Shown piece after piece: positions 1-5,253 of a DNA stretch of 5,733 nucleotides (positions are counted from its first letter, which is position 1; each line of letters starts with the position of its first letter). The DNA comes from Candidatus Omnitrophota bacterium (GTDB lineage Bacteria > Omnitrophota > Gorgyraeia > Duberdicusellales > 4484-171), in the NCBI GenBank assembly GCA_023227945.1, contig JALOCC010000078.1, positions 1-5,733 of the forward strand, written 5' to 3'. Below the pieces are notes generated by a model. That model was not told where the DNA came from and made no database searches. It saw only the letters and a list, made by a program, of their open reading frames with translations. The translations under genes were made by a program, and so were the position numbers.

Positions 1-1995
1 CCACATTGGTTTGACGGAGCAAAGAAGATTTGGAAAACGTCTATCGACGCTTCCGCCTTGATCTTTTCTCACCATTCCTGTTTGGATTATCAGGATTTGA
101 GGGATAAGCTTTTTAATCATACATACAAAGATTTTACTAAACAACACTTAGAAGCCCTTTCTGTATGTAAATGGAAGTCGAATATCACAGGTAATCCTAT
201 CAGCAGGATTGAAGAACCGCTGTTCCTTCGTATGGGTCTCTCCTCCTTGGTAAATGGTGACTGGGATAATTCTGCGGAAGCGAAGGGAAATGATGTCCCG
301 ATCTGCGAACCCGTAAGATGGGAAGAAAGGCTTAAAAGTCTTGAAGCTTTCGTTAAATCCAAAACGAAAGAAAAAACTGAACAGATCAACGTCATGCGGA
401 ATTCAAAAGTGAAATCTTTTCAAAAGAAAAGACACGAATTGCGTCAAAGACTTTGGCAACACGCGGGAGAAACAAAACTTTCCTCTGATATTTATGTCTT
501 ATCCGCGACCGTAGGAATGGGAAAAACATTTTCTTTCCTGCGGTTCGCCATTCGTCAGGCTATTAAGCAAAATTCGCCGCACATCTTCATTGTCGCCCCG
601 TATAACCACATCGTTGATCAGCTTGTCTCTGTCGTCAGTTCTGCTCTTGTTCTTCCGGGAGAAGATAAACAAAAAATTGTATGTAATCATACCTGTACGG
701 CAGAATATAACGAAAGAGGCATCCAGAACCAAACAACACGCTGGAGATGTCCTGTTATAATCACATCTTCTGTACAGTTCTTTGAAACGCTTTCTTCAAA
801 CACAGCAGGGAAACTGATTAAATTGGCAGAAGTTCCTAATAGCGTGGTGGTAATTGATGAATGGCATAGCGTGATGGAAGAAAATCTTGTCGGTTTTTAT
901 TGGGATATCATGACGAAGCTCAGTAAATTCTTCAGGACTAAATTCATCCTGTCTTCCGGATCTATGACTAGATTCTGGGATAAAAAACTTTGTAATAAAT
1001 TCGTACAGAGTAATAACAGGATAAGGATTAAAGAAATCGTATCCAAATCCTTTATGAAAGATTCTATAAAGTCAGAATCCGGCCGATTGTCTTATCATTA
1101 CATCGGTGAAATTGACCCGCAAAGGCTTGCGGATAGCGTACTTACCGGAGTCGGGCAAAATAAGAAGACAATTGTTCTTGTTTCGACAACCAGAAATGTC
1201 GCGGTAATGGCTAAAAAGCTTATCGGTAAGGGAAGGAACGTTTATTGCGTCTATGGTTCCATCATAGACGAAGATAGTGCGAAAAACGTATCTGAAATCA
1301 AAAATGATGATACTGATTGGATTACGATCTGCACAACAAGCATTGAATCCGGAATCGATATCAGTGCAGAAATTGCCTTTTCTGTAGAACGTTCGATTAT
1401 GAGTCAGATTCAACTTGGAGGTCGTGTCAACCGAGAAGGGAATTACAAGAATGCGAAAGTATTCATTTTTAGGGAAATAATCGGTAAAGGCGTAGGCTGT
1501 TTCAATTGTAACAGTTCCTTTTTTGAACCGTCTAGAATTTCTTATGACCTGATTAAAGTGATTGACAACGCAGAATTTTCAGCACGGGAATATATTTCAA
1601 GATTTCACCTTGTCAAGAACAACAAACTTTCAGAAGCGGTAGAGCTTGCAAGATATCCTGAAATTTCAAAGGAAACAAGAATAATTAAAGAAGGCCGGTC
1701 AAGCGTACTCGTAGGACAGAATGCCAAAACTATTTTCGATAAGCTTGTTGATAAACATCTTAACGGTGCAAAGAATGGCGTAGGAATGAAGGATGTCGCC
1801 AAGAATTCAGTCCCTTGTCCCACTCTTTCAGAAAACGCAGGAGGTTTTTCTGAAAATGAATTCCAGCCAGTACCGGGGTTTGAATTTGACAAAACGCAAC
1901 CTCTGTCTGTGAAAAATTCAAGTTTACTTTTTTATGACGGCCCGTATGACGGAAAATATTTCGGAATTTGGAAAGGGAAGGAATATTGGCTGTAG
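1..1995 (+). CDS. cas3: Cas3 CRISPR-associated helicase-nuclease, 5'-partial (end of HD domain plus complete helicase)
   Basis: Cas3 is recruited by a target-bound Cascade complex and unwinds and degrades the DNA. The frame is open from base 1 with no credible start, so the gene begins upstream; 664 codons are visible (numbered from base 1). Residues 24-25 (SHHSCLD) match the His-His motif of the Cas3 HD nuclease, and LSSLVNGDWDN near residues 80-90 matches its last Asp-containing helix (usually LVDADxxD). The helicase follows: Walker A SATVGMGKT 168-176, VAPYNH near 198, the Cas3-typical ITSSVQFFETL near 254-264, DEWH box 286-289, LSSGSM as motif III 317-322, TSIESGIDIS as motif V 446-455 and QLGGRVNREG as motif VI 471-480. 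The missing N-terminus should hold the HD pair. The box reads DEWH rather than the common DEAH/DEVH. The gene ends 234 bp before the array; in canonical I-C loci cas3 comes first and other cas genes separate it from the array. The family call is strong; the subtype rests mainly on the repeats. Confidence 0.9.
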   Translation, partial: PHWFDGAKKIWKTSIDASALIFSHHSCLDYQDLRDKLFNHTYKDFTKQHLEALSVCKWKSNITGNPISRIEEPLFLRMGLSSLVNGDWDNSAEAKGNDVPICEPVRWEERLKSLEAFVKSKTKEKTEQINVMRNSKVKSFQKKRHELRQRLWQHAGETKLSSDIYVLSATVGMGKTFSFLRFAIRQAIKQNSPHIFIVAPYNHIVDQLVSVVSSALVLPGEDKQKIVCNHTCTAEYNERGIQNQTTRWRCPVIITSSVQFFETLSSNTAGKLIKLAEVPNSVVVIDEWHSVMEENLVGFYWDIMTKLSKFFRTKFILSSGSMTRFWDKKLCNKFVQSNNRIRIKEIVSKSFMKDSIKSESGRLSYHYIGEIDPQRLADSVLTGVGQNKKTIVLVSTTRNVAVMAKKLIGKGRNVYCVYGSIIDEDSAKNVSEIKNDDTDWITICTTSIESGIDISAEIAFSVERSIMSQIQLGGRVNREGNYKNAKVFIFREIIGKGVGCFNCNSSFFEPSRISYDLIKVIDNAEFSAREYISRFHLVKNNKLSEAVELARYPEISKETRIIKEGRSSVLVGQNAKTIFDKLVDKHLNGAKNGVGMKDVAKNSVPCPTLSENAGGFSENEFQPVPGFEFDKTQPLSVKNSSLLFYDGPYDGKYFGIWKGKEYWL

Positions 1996-2146
1996 CGCGT
2001 ACCCTATGCTGTTTAAATCCGTAAAATATTTTTTTTGTTATAAACAACTCCTAAATAAGGAATTATAAAGATTTTATGTGAAAACGGTTCTCGCAAGTCA
2101 TAAGTGTTTTGTTTTGAATGATTTATAAAAGTTGTATACCGTGTCC

Positions 2147-2176
2147 TTGACAAAAATAAAGAAGATTTGTTAAGAT
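2147..2176 (+). promoter_or_regulatory. Promoter of the CRISPR array (sigma-70-like)
   Basis: A perfect -35 box TTGACA (2147-2152) is followed after 18 bp by TAAGAT (2171-2176), a 4/6 match to the -10 consensus. Transcription would start near 2183, giving a leader RNA of about 47 nt before the first repeat. It points toward the array, so the pre-crRNA can be made independently of cas3. Confidence 0.65.
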
Positions 2177-2197
2177 TCGCGGAAATCGGTGTATACA

Positions 2198-2215
2198 GTG
2201 TTGTAATTACAACAC
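2198..2215. promoter_or_regulatory. 18-bp perfect palindrome, candidate operator of the array promoter
   Basis: GTGTTGTAATTACAACAC reads identically on both strands and has no loop, which suits a dimeric DNA-binding protein better than an RNA hairpin. It lies about 15-32 bp after the predicted transcription start and 14 bp before the first repeat, so bound protein would block early elongation. The copy of the flanking direct repeat at 2190-2201 overlaps its left end. No regulator gene is visible in the window. Confidence 0.5.
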
Positions 2216-2229
2216 CTTATGCATTGACA

Positions 2230-2397
2230 GTTGCGCCCCACAGGGGCGCATGAATTGAAAGGATTTGAATCAAGTCGCCTGATTCGGCAACAAGGGTTGC
2301 GCCCCACAGGGGCGCATGAATTGAAAGAAACGACACACTAGTTTTAGATTTTCCGGTGTACGGAAGTTGCGCCCCACAGGGGCGCATGAATTGAGAA
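2230..2397 (+). CRISPR. Mini CRISPR array, 3 repeats and 2 spacers, type I-C-like repeat
   Basis: Three copies of a 32-bp repeat start at 2230, 2296 and 2366 (GTTGCGCCCCACAGGGGCGC, then ATGAATTGAAAG). Copies 1 and 2 are identical; copy 3 matches over its first 29 bases and then diverges (GAA instead of AAG), as expected for the leader-distal end. Spacers are 34 bp (2262-2295) and 38 bp (2328-2365). Each repeat can form an 8-bp stem (TGCGCCCC with GGGGCGCA) with an ACA loop, and exactly 11 nt (TGAATTGAAAG) follow the stem. A 32-bp repeat with a GC-rich stem, ATTGAAA near its end and an 11-nt 5' handle is the pattern of type I-C, where Cas5d cuts at the base of the stem. The last base is G, where most I-C repeats have C. 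No other cas genes follow. Confidence 0.93.
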
Positions 2398-2419
2398 ATG
2401 AAACAAACGAAGACTGACG

Positions 2420-2453
2420 GAATACAATAGCCCTATATAGGGCTATTGTATTC
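2420..2453. terminator. 34-bp perfect palindrome after the array, probable terminator (copy 1)
   Basis: Bases 2420-2453 form a perfect inverted repeat centred on TATATA, with arm GAATACAATAGCCCTAT. It starts 22 bp after the last repeat and is followed by the T-rich TTCTTGTTT. As RNA it would fold into a long stem capable of ending the pre-crRNA transcript, and its symmetry allows action on both strands. The lack of a natural loop also leaves room for an operator role. It shares 25 of 26 bases with a second copy at 2467-2492. Confidence 0.5.
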
Positions 2454-2466
2454 TTCTTGTTTATCT

Positions 2467-2488
2467 AATAGTCCTATATAGGGCTATT
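2467..2488. terminator. Second, imperfect copy of the post-array palindrome
   Basis: This repeats copy 1 (2426-2451) as a 26-bp unit at 2467-2492 with one change, C to T at 2472. The change turns one C-G pair of the stem into a T/G mismatch, which still pairs as U-G in RNA read left to right. The two copies are 41 bp apart, close to four helical turns, so they would lie on nearly the same DNA face. Tandem terminators or paired operators are both possible. Confidence 0.4.
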
Positions 2489-2496
2489 GTATATAT

Positions 2497-2524
2497 TTGA
2501 TTTTAGGATAGTTCATTATATAAA
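2497..2524 (+). promoter_or_regulatory. Possible weak promoter
   Basis: TTGATT (2497-2502) and TATAAA (2519-2524) are 16 bp apart. The surrounding DNA is very A+T-rich, which makes chance matches likely, and a better promoter lies 100 bp downstream. If real, it would add to transcription of the gene run that begins at 2717. Confidence 0.25.
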
Positions 2525-2591
2525 CAGTAGGAAGGATTGGGATAAACATTTGTAAGAGTGGAAAGTTTTTAAAAATAGAAATAAAAAACGA

Positions 2592-2629
2592 TTAACACTA
2601 TTGACAGTTTCATTTTAACGTGTTAAAGT
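2592..2629 (+). promoter_or_regulatory. Promoter of the downstream gene run with flanking inverted repeat
   Basis: A perfect TTGACA (2601-2606), 17-bp spacer and TAAAGT (2624-2629) form a good sigma-70-like promoter, with a start expected near 2636, 81 bp before the first gene. TTAACAC (2592-2598) and its exact inverse GTGTTAA (2620-2626) sit just before the -35 box and across the -10 box. This placement suggests a repressor that covers the promoter. No other promoter of comparable quality is seen further along, so the genes from 2717 may be read from here. Confidence 0.55.
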
Positions 2630-2716
2630 ATCTACGTTTTCAAGACACAAGAGAGATTCACCAGATGTTTGGATTTTGGGAACGCCTCTTATTTTAAAGT
2701 GAAAGGAAAACGAGGA

Positions 2717-2950
2717 ATGAAATCAGAAATTACTCTCGGAATGTTCGCTTTAAAACCTAGCCAGCAATTGCGTGGCCAAGGTCTTAACAAAGAAACTCTA
2801 CGGATTATCGACGGTATTGAAGAATCCAGACAGTGGTTATACTTACACAAGTACATTTCTACCAGAGAGAATGATAGAATTGTGAAGAAGTTGTTTGAAA
2901 AGATTCGGAAAGAAGTAAAAAAAGCAAATGCGTCATTGAAATCTAAGTAA
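2717..2950 (+). CDS. Small charged helical protein of unknown function (77 aa)
   Basis: The ATG at 2717 is preceded by AAAGGA at 2702-2707 with 9-nt spacing, and is preferred over the in-frame TTG at 2669, which has no ribosome binding site. The product is basic and predicted to be mostly helical. Its centre (LNKETLRIIDGIEESRQWLY) reads as an amphipathic helix, followed by YISTRENDRIVKKLFEKI and a Lys-rich tail. There are no cysteines, signal peptide or membrane segment. It is the first gene after the 2601-2629 promoter, so it would be expressed first in the run. I do not recognise the family; size and charge would suit a small nucleic-acid-binding or host-takeover phage protein, but that is only inference. 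Confidence 0.7.
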   Translation: MKSEITLGMFALKPSQQLRGQGLNKETLRIIDGIEESRQWLYLHKYISTRENDRIVKKLFEKIRKEVKKANASLKSK

Positions 2951-2954
2951 GATT

Positions 2955-3062
2955 TTGGTATCTTGTCTTTATCGAAATCAAACGAAAGGAAAACGAAAAC
3001 AGGATTCGGCTAGGCTTGAAGCCATTGAAGAAACCTTAAATGAAGGATTGTCTTATGAATAA
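2955..3062 (+). other. Possible small ORF or gene remnant lacking a good start
   Basis: One frame gives a protein-like sequence ending in ARLEAIEETLNEGLSYE and a TAA that overlaps the next gene by 8 bp. The only usual start is a TTG at 2955 without a convincing ribosome binding site. A good one (GAAAGGA, 2984-2990) lies inside the frame but has no start codon after it. That site is part of a 13-bp sequence, GAAAGGAAAACGA, found identically before the 2717 gene (2701-2713). A decayed small gene or a chance open frame are both possible. Confidence 0.2.
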
Positions 3063-3468
3063 AATGAACATCAACGATAACGTTTATGTCTTTCTGACAG
3101 ACGCCGGAAAAAGGATACTGAAAGAAAAAGCGGCGTGGACTTTTCTGAGTCCTGTTTATGATGAAAAGACGGGATTGCTGTGTGAACAGCTCTGGTTTAT
3201 TATGTCCGTCTTCGGCCCGCATATTTGGTTGGGAATGCCGGAAACATTGTTCAGAAAAAATATGATATACTTTGAAAAGCCTAAAACCTATGAAGATGAT
3301 CCGTTCTGTGTGAACTGCAAGGCTTTCAAAAGCCATTCAGAGGATCGTCCAGAAGAAGAAAACAAAATGCGTAATCCTGATAACTGCATTTTTTACTTGG
3401 GGAATAATGGGAATTGTCCAAGATTGTTTGAAAAAAAGGAACTATCATTTAGCAAGGAAGAAGTATGA
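3055..3468 (+). CDS. Phage-type accessory protein with putative zinc-binding cysteines (137 aa)
   Basis: AAGGA at 3043-3047, 7 nt before the ATG at 3055, supports this start over the ATG at 3040, which has only a weak site. The N-terminal half (NDNVYVFLTDAGKRIL near residues 7-22, then EQLWFIMSVFGPHIWLGM near 44-61) resembles a class of short phage and prophage proteins of the type 'V.V.LT..G...L ... LW..M..FG', whose function I do not know. The C-terminal part carries C85-x2-C88 and C111-x9-C121, a spacing that could bind one zinc ion. There is no signal peptide or membrane segment. Its stop overlaps the start of the membrane protein gene in ATGA, so the two are probably translated together. 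Confidence 0.8.
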   Translation: MNKMNINDNVYVFLTDAGKRILKEKAAWTFLSPVYDEKTGLLCEQLWFIMSVFGPHIWLGMPETLFRKNMIYFEKPKTYEDDPFCVNCKAFKSHSEDRPEEENKMRNPDNCIFYLGNNGNCPRLFEKKELSFSKEEV

Positions 3469-3719
3469 AAAATTTTAAGTTTATCATTCCTGATTACATC
3501 GCTTTTGTTTTTGTTTTCTTCCTTACCTGTTTTAGCCCCTTCCTTACGGCTTACGGAATTCTTTACAGGGTTGAAAAGGAAAACAATGCCGGTTGGCCTG
3601 ATGAGATTAAAAGTCCCATGAAACCAAGCGGAAAGATAATTGCGGCTTGCGTCGCATTAACATTTCTTTATTATGGCTTATGGTTTTCGGTTGTGACCTT
3701 TCTAAAGCACATCTCCTAA
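3465..3719 (+). CDS. Small two-pass membrane protein of unknown function (84 aa)
   Basis: The ATG at 3465 overlaps the previous stop in ATGA, and the end of the upstream gene supplies the purine-rich GGAAGAAG as ribosome binding site. Two hydrophobic segments are visible, about residues 9-33 (IAFVFVFFLTCFSPFLTAYG) and 57-80 (IIAACVALTFLYYGLWFSVV). They are joined by a polar loop with a Pro-rich stretch (KSPMKPSGK). It would sit in the inner membrane with both ends on the same side. No enzymatic motif is present. Phages often encode such proteins for superinfection exclusion, lysis control or membrane remodelling, but nothing here selects among these. Confidence 0.75.
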   Translation: MKNFKFIIPDYIAFVFVFFLTCFSPFLTAYGILYRVEKENNAGWPDEIKSPMKPSGKIIAACVALTFLYYGLWFSVVTFLKHIS

Positions 3720-3733
3720 AAAGGAATAAAATC

Positions 3734-3847
3734 TTGAAGAACATAAACCAAAATGGCAATGGCGGCAGAGGACAGGAATATCCTGTCGAATGCATGTACA
3801 AAATATTGTGGTCTGATTTGTATGGATGGTCACACTGCCTAGCATAA
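3734..3847 (+). CDS. Possible 37-aa small protein with TTG start
   Basis: A TTG at 3734 is preceded by AAGGA (3721-3725) with 8-nt spacing and opens a 37-codon frame ending at a TAA. The product begins with a polar Gly/Asn-rich stretch (NGNGGRGQ) and ends in an aromatic segment (YKILWSDLYGWSHC) with two cysteines. It follows the membrane gene by 14 bp. TTG is clearly used elsewhere in this window (the RNA ligase at 3924), which makes the start plausible. Too short for coding statistics, and no family is recognised. Confidence 0.4.
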   Translation: MKNINQNGNGGRGQEYPVECMYKILWSDLYGWSHCLA

Positions 3848-3912
3848 GGCGTTACTAACAATTCTTCAAAATTTTGGTCAGATTCCGATACTAAAAAATT
3901 GCAGAAAGACTG

Positions 3913-3920
3913 AAGGAGGA
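3913..3920 (+). promoter_or_regulatory. Strong ribosome binding site that fixes a TTG start
   Basis: AAGGAGGA is a near-perfect match to the anti-Shine-Dalgarno sequence and sits 3 nt before the TTG at 3924. The upstream frame back to the TAG at 3840 contains no other usual start with a comparable site, so this determines the start of the RNA ligase. Confidence 0.8.
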
Positions 3921-3923
3921 AAT

Positions 3924-4538
3924 TTGAAAGAATATCCGCATATACAAGGCCCTTCAAAGGCCCCGCATTTGCCATGCATCGGATTTTATAAATACGATGG
4001 ATCAAATATTAGAATTGAATGGTCTAGGAAAAAGGGATGGCATAAATACGGAACACGACATCAGATGATTGACAGAAGCCATGAGGTTTTTGGAACGGCA
4101 GTTGATTTATTCCATAACACTGTGGCTCCAAAGATTGACCCTATTTTAAAGTCTGAATTTAGGAATTGTGAATCTTTTGTCGCCTTCTGTGAATTTTTTG
4201 GACCCAATTCTTTTGCTGGCACACATATTCCAGAAGACACGAAGGTATTGAAGTTTTTTGACATCAACGTCTATAAAAAAGGAATCCTTTCTCCTAAAGA
4301 ATTTGTTAATCTCTTCGGGAATCTTGATGTTTCGGCCAAGGTCGTATATGTAGGGGACTTCAATCAGACATTGATTTCTAACGTCAGGGAGAATACATTA
4401 GAAACACCGCTAAATGAAGGTGTGGTTTGTAAGGGTGGAAGCGGTCATAATTTGTGGATGGCTAAAATCAAGACACAAGAGTATTTGAACAAGCTATACA
4501 GTAGATTTGGGAAGGATTGGGAAAAGTATGCTGAATAA
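3924..4538 (+). CDS. Rnl2-type RNA ligase / nucleotidyltransferase (204 aa)
   Basis: The protein has the ordered motifs of ATP-dependent polynucleotide ligases: motif I KYDGSN at residues 23-28 with Lys23 as the expected adenylated lysine, motif III CEFFG at 89-93 with Glu90, motif IIIa FFDI at 111-114, motif IV EGVVCKG at 165-171 and motif V MAKIKT at 179-184. Such enzymes seal RNA nicks through an enzyme-AMP and an RNA-adenylate intermediate. At 204 residues it is essentially the bare nucleotidyltransferase domain; T4 Rnl2 is longer because of an extra C-terminal domain. Phages use these ligases to repair tRNAs cut by host defence nucleases, or in DNA and RNA end processing. Start is TTG, set by a strong ribosome binding site. 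It lies in the same gene run as the small accessory genes, not with cas genes. RNA rather than DNA as substrate is inferred from motif resemblance. Confidence 0.85.
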   Translation: MKEYPHIQGPSKAPHLPCIGFYKYDGSNIRIEWSRKKGWHKYGTRHQMIDRSHEVFGTAVDLFHNTVAPKIDPILKSEFRNCESFVAFCEFFGPNSFAGTHIPEDTKVLKFFDINVYKKGILSPKEFVNLFGNLDVSAKVVYVGDFNQTLISNVRENTLETPLNEGVVCKGGSGHNLWMAKIKTQEYLNKLYSRFGKDWEKYAE

Positions 4539-4624
4539 AATCAAGAGCTTCTTTAAAGTTTGAATACGTTCACCTAAACCATAAATGCGAATGGAAAGAA
4601 GAAGATGGGAATAAGAATACATAA
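4528..4624 (+). other. Possible frameshifted small gene between the ligase and the 215-aa gene
   Basis: An ATG at 4528 inside the ligase's end opens MLNKIKSFFKV and stops at 4563. The neighbouring frame (+1) continues from there as LKFEYVHLNHKCEWKEEDGNKNT up to a TAA at 4622-4624, inside the next gene. Joined by one frameshift near 4552-4560 they would give a peptide of about 30 residues. This could be a decayed gene, a programmed shift or chance. Confidence 0.15.
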
Positions 4625-5252
4625 GGAAATCGGGTGGGTCATTACAGACTTAAAGAAAAATGACCCTAGAGTTAATTGGGAAGTCGTCAAAACTTTCTGG
4701 TCAAAAACAGAAAAAGATTTGAAAGATTTCCAAAACTGGATTAAAGAACAGGACAAGACCGTTAAAGGCAGACATGGAATGAACCATCTTTCTTATAAGA
4801 TTGATGAAGACTTGCGGCTCTCCAGCTTTGTCTTTTATGACGAAGAGCGTTTTAAAAAAACAATCCTTATCGGAGATGGATGGGCAAATCATACTCGATG
4901 GGATGATGACATAGATTATATCGAAGACTATCTGAAAAGGGGAAACGGGAAAAAGCAGATGGGAGATTCTATCCGAATTCTAAAAGACGGATATTATCCA
5001 TATCAGCAGTTTTGGATGTTTGCAGAAACAGGAGAATATCTTTATCCGGTACAAAGGTGCGATGGGGTATTCTACTTTGGAAGTGAAAAACTTAATAAAC
5101 GGTTTAAAGACATTCCTCAAGAAGAATTGAACCGTCTGATTGTTCCTCAAATCCCTCTCGTCGTTTCTGACATCTGTGAATTCTTCGACGTATTTATTGA
5201 CAAGAAAACAAAACTACAGCTAAGACCGGCATTAGCTACTTATTGGAGTTAG
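4605..5252 (+). CDS. Protein of unknown function, phage-type (215 aa)
   Basis: The ATG at 4605 follows a purine-rich but weak site (GGAAAGAAGAAG), and the N-terminus MGIRIHKEIGWVITDL looks like a natural start. The protein is soluble, acidic to neutral and rich in aromatic and charged residues. Acidic clusters stand out (WDDDIDYIEDYL near residues 99-110), and the C-terminal third contains a hydrophobic helix-like stretch (LIVPQIPLVVSDICEFFDVFI). There is no signal peptide, transmembrane segment, nucleotide-binding motif or cysteine cluster. Only one base separates its stop from the next start, so it is co-transcribed with that gene. I do not recognise the family. The style resembles uncharacterised conserved proteins of large phages, which is an impression rather than a match. 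Confidence 0.78.
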   Translation: MGIRIHKEIGWVITDLKKNDPRVNWEVVKTFWSKTEKDLKDFQNWIKEQDKTVKGRHGMNHLSYKIDEDLRLSSFVFYDEERFKKTILIGDGWANHTRWDDDIDYIEDYLKRGNGKKQMGDSIRILKDGYYPYQQFWMFAETGEYLYPVQRCDGVFYFGSEKLNKRFKDIPQEELNRLIVPQIPLVVSDICEFFDVFIDKKTKLQLRPALATYWS

Positions 5253-5253
5253 T

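Larger units (their letters stand above)
1996..2229 (+). other. cas3-array intergenic region / CRISPR leader
   Basis: No gene is visible between the cas3 stop and the first repeat. The region is A+T-rich, with a T8 run at about 2029-2036 that lacks a convincing GC stem before it, so no terminator for cas3 is called. The right half carries the array promoter, a pair of 12-bp direct repeats (TGTATACCGTGT at 2133-2144 and TGTATACAGTGT at 2190-2201) that bracket it, and a perfect palindrome. The side is right for a leader, because the degenerate repeat is at the other end of the array. Confidence 0.6.

Noticed and set aside
1072..1413. Minus-strand open frame inside cas3
   Set aside because: It sits opposite conserved helicase motifs that are clearly coding on the plus strand.
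2029..2036. T8 run as a rho-independent terminator of cas3
   Set aside because: No stable stem precedes it; only the A/T sequence AAAATATTTT could pair.
2530..2542. GGAAGGATTGGGA, also present at 4510-4522
   Set aside because: The second copy encodes part of the ligase C-terminus; a purine-rich 13-bp match is compatible with chance.
2665..2697. Ten-residue leader peptide frame (MFGFWERLLF) between the promoter and the 2717 gene
   Set aside because: Only a weak AAGAGAG site precedes it, there is no run of regulatory codons and no attenuator hairpin follows.
2669..2716. N-terminal extension of the 77-aa protein from a TTG at 2669
   Set aside because: No ribosome binding site before the TTG, while the ATG at 2717 has AAAGGA at good spacing.
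2996..3062. CRISPR-repeat-like ATTGAAGAAAC as a degenerate repeat or CreA-like element
   Set aside because: It lacks the GC stem of the repeat and any second copy; similarity is limited to about ten bases.
3607..4005. Minus-strand open frame of 132 codons
   Set aside because: It lies opposite the membrane protein and the ligase start, has no good ribosome binding site, and the plus-strand genes explain the region.
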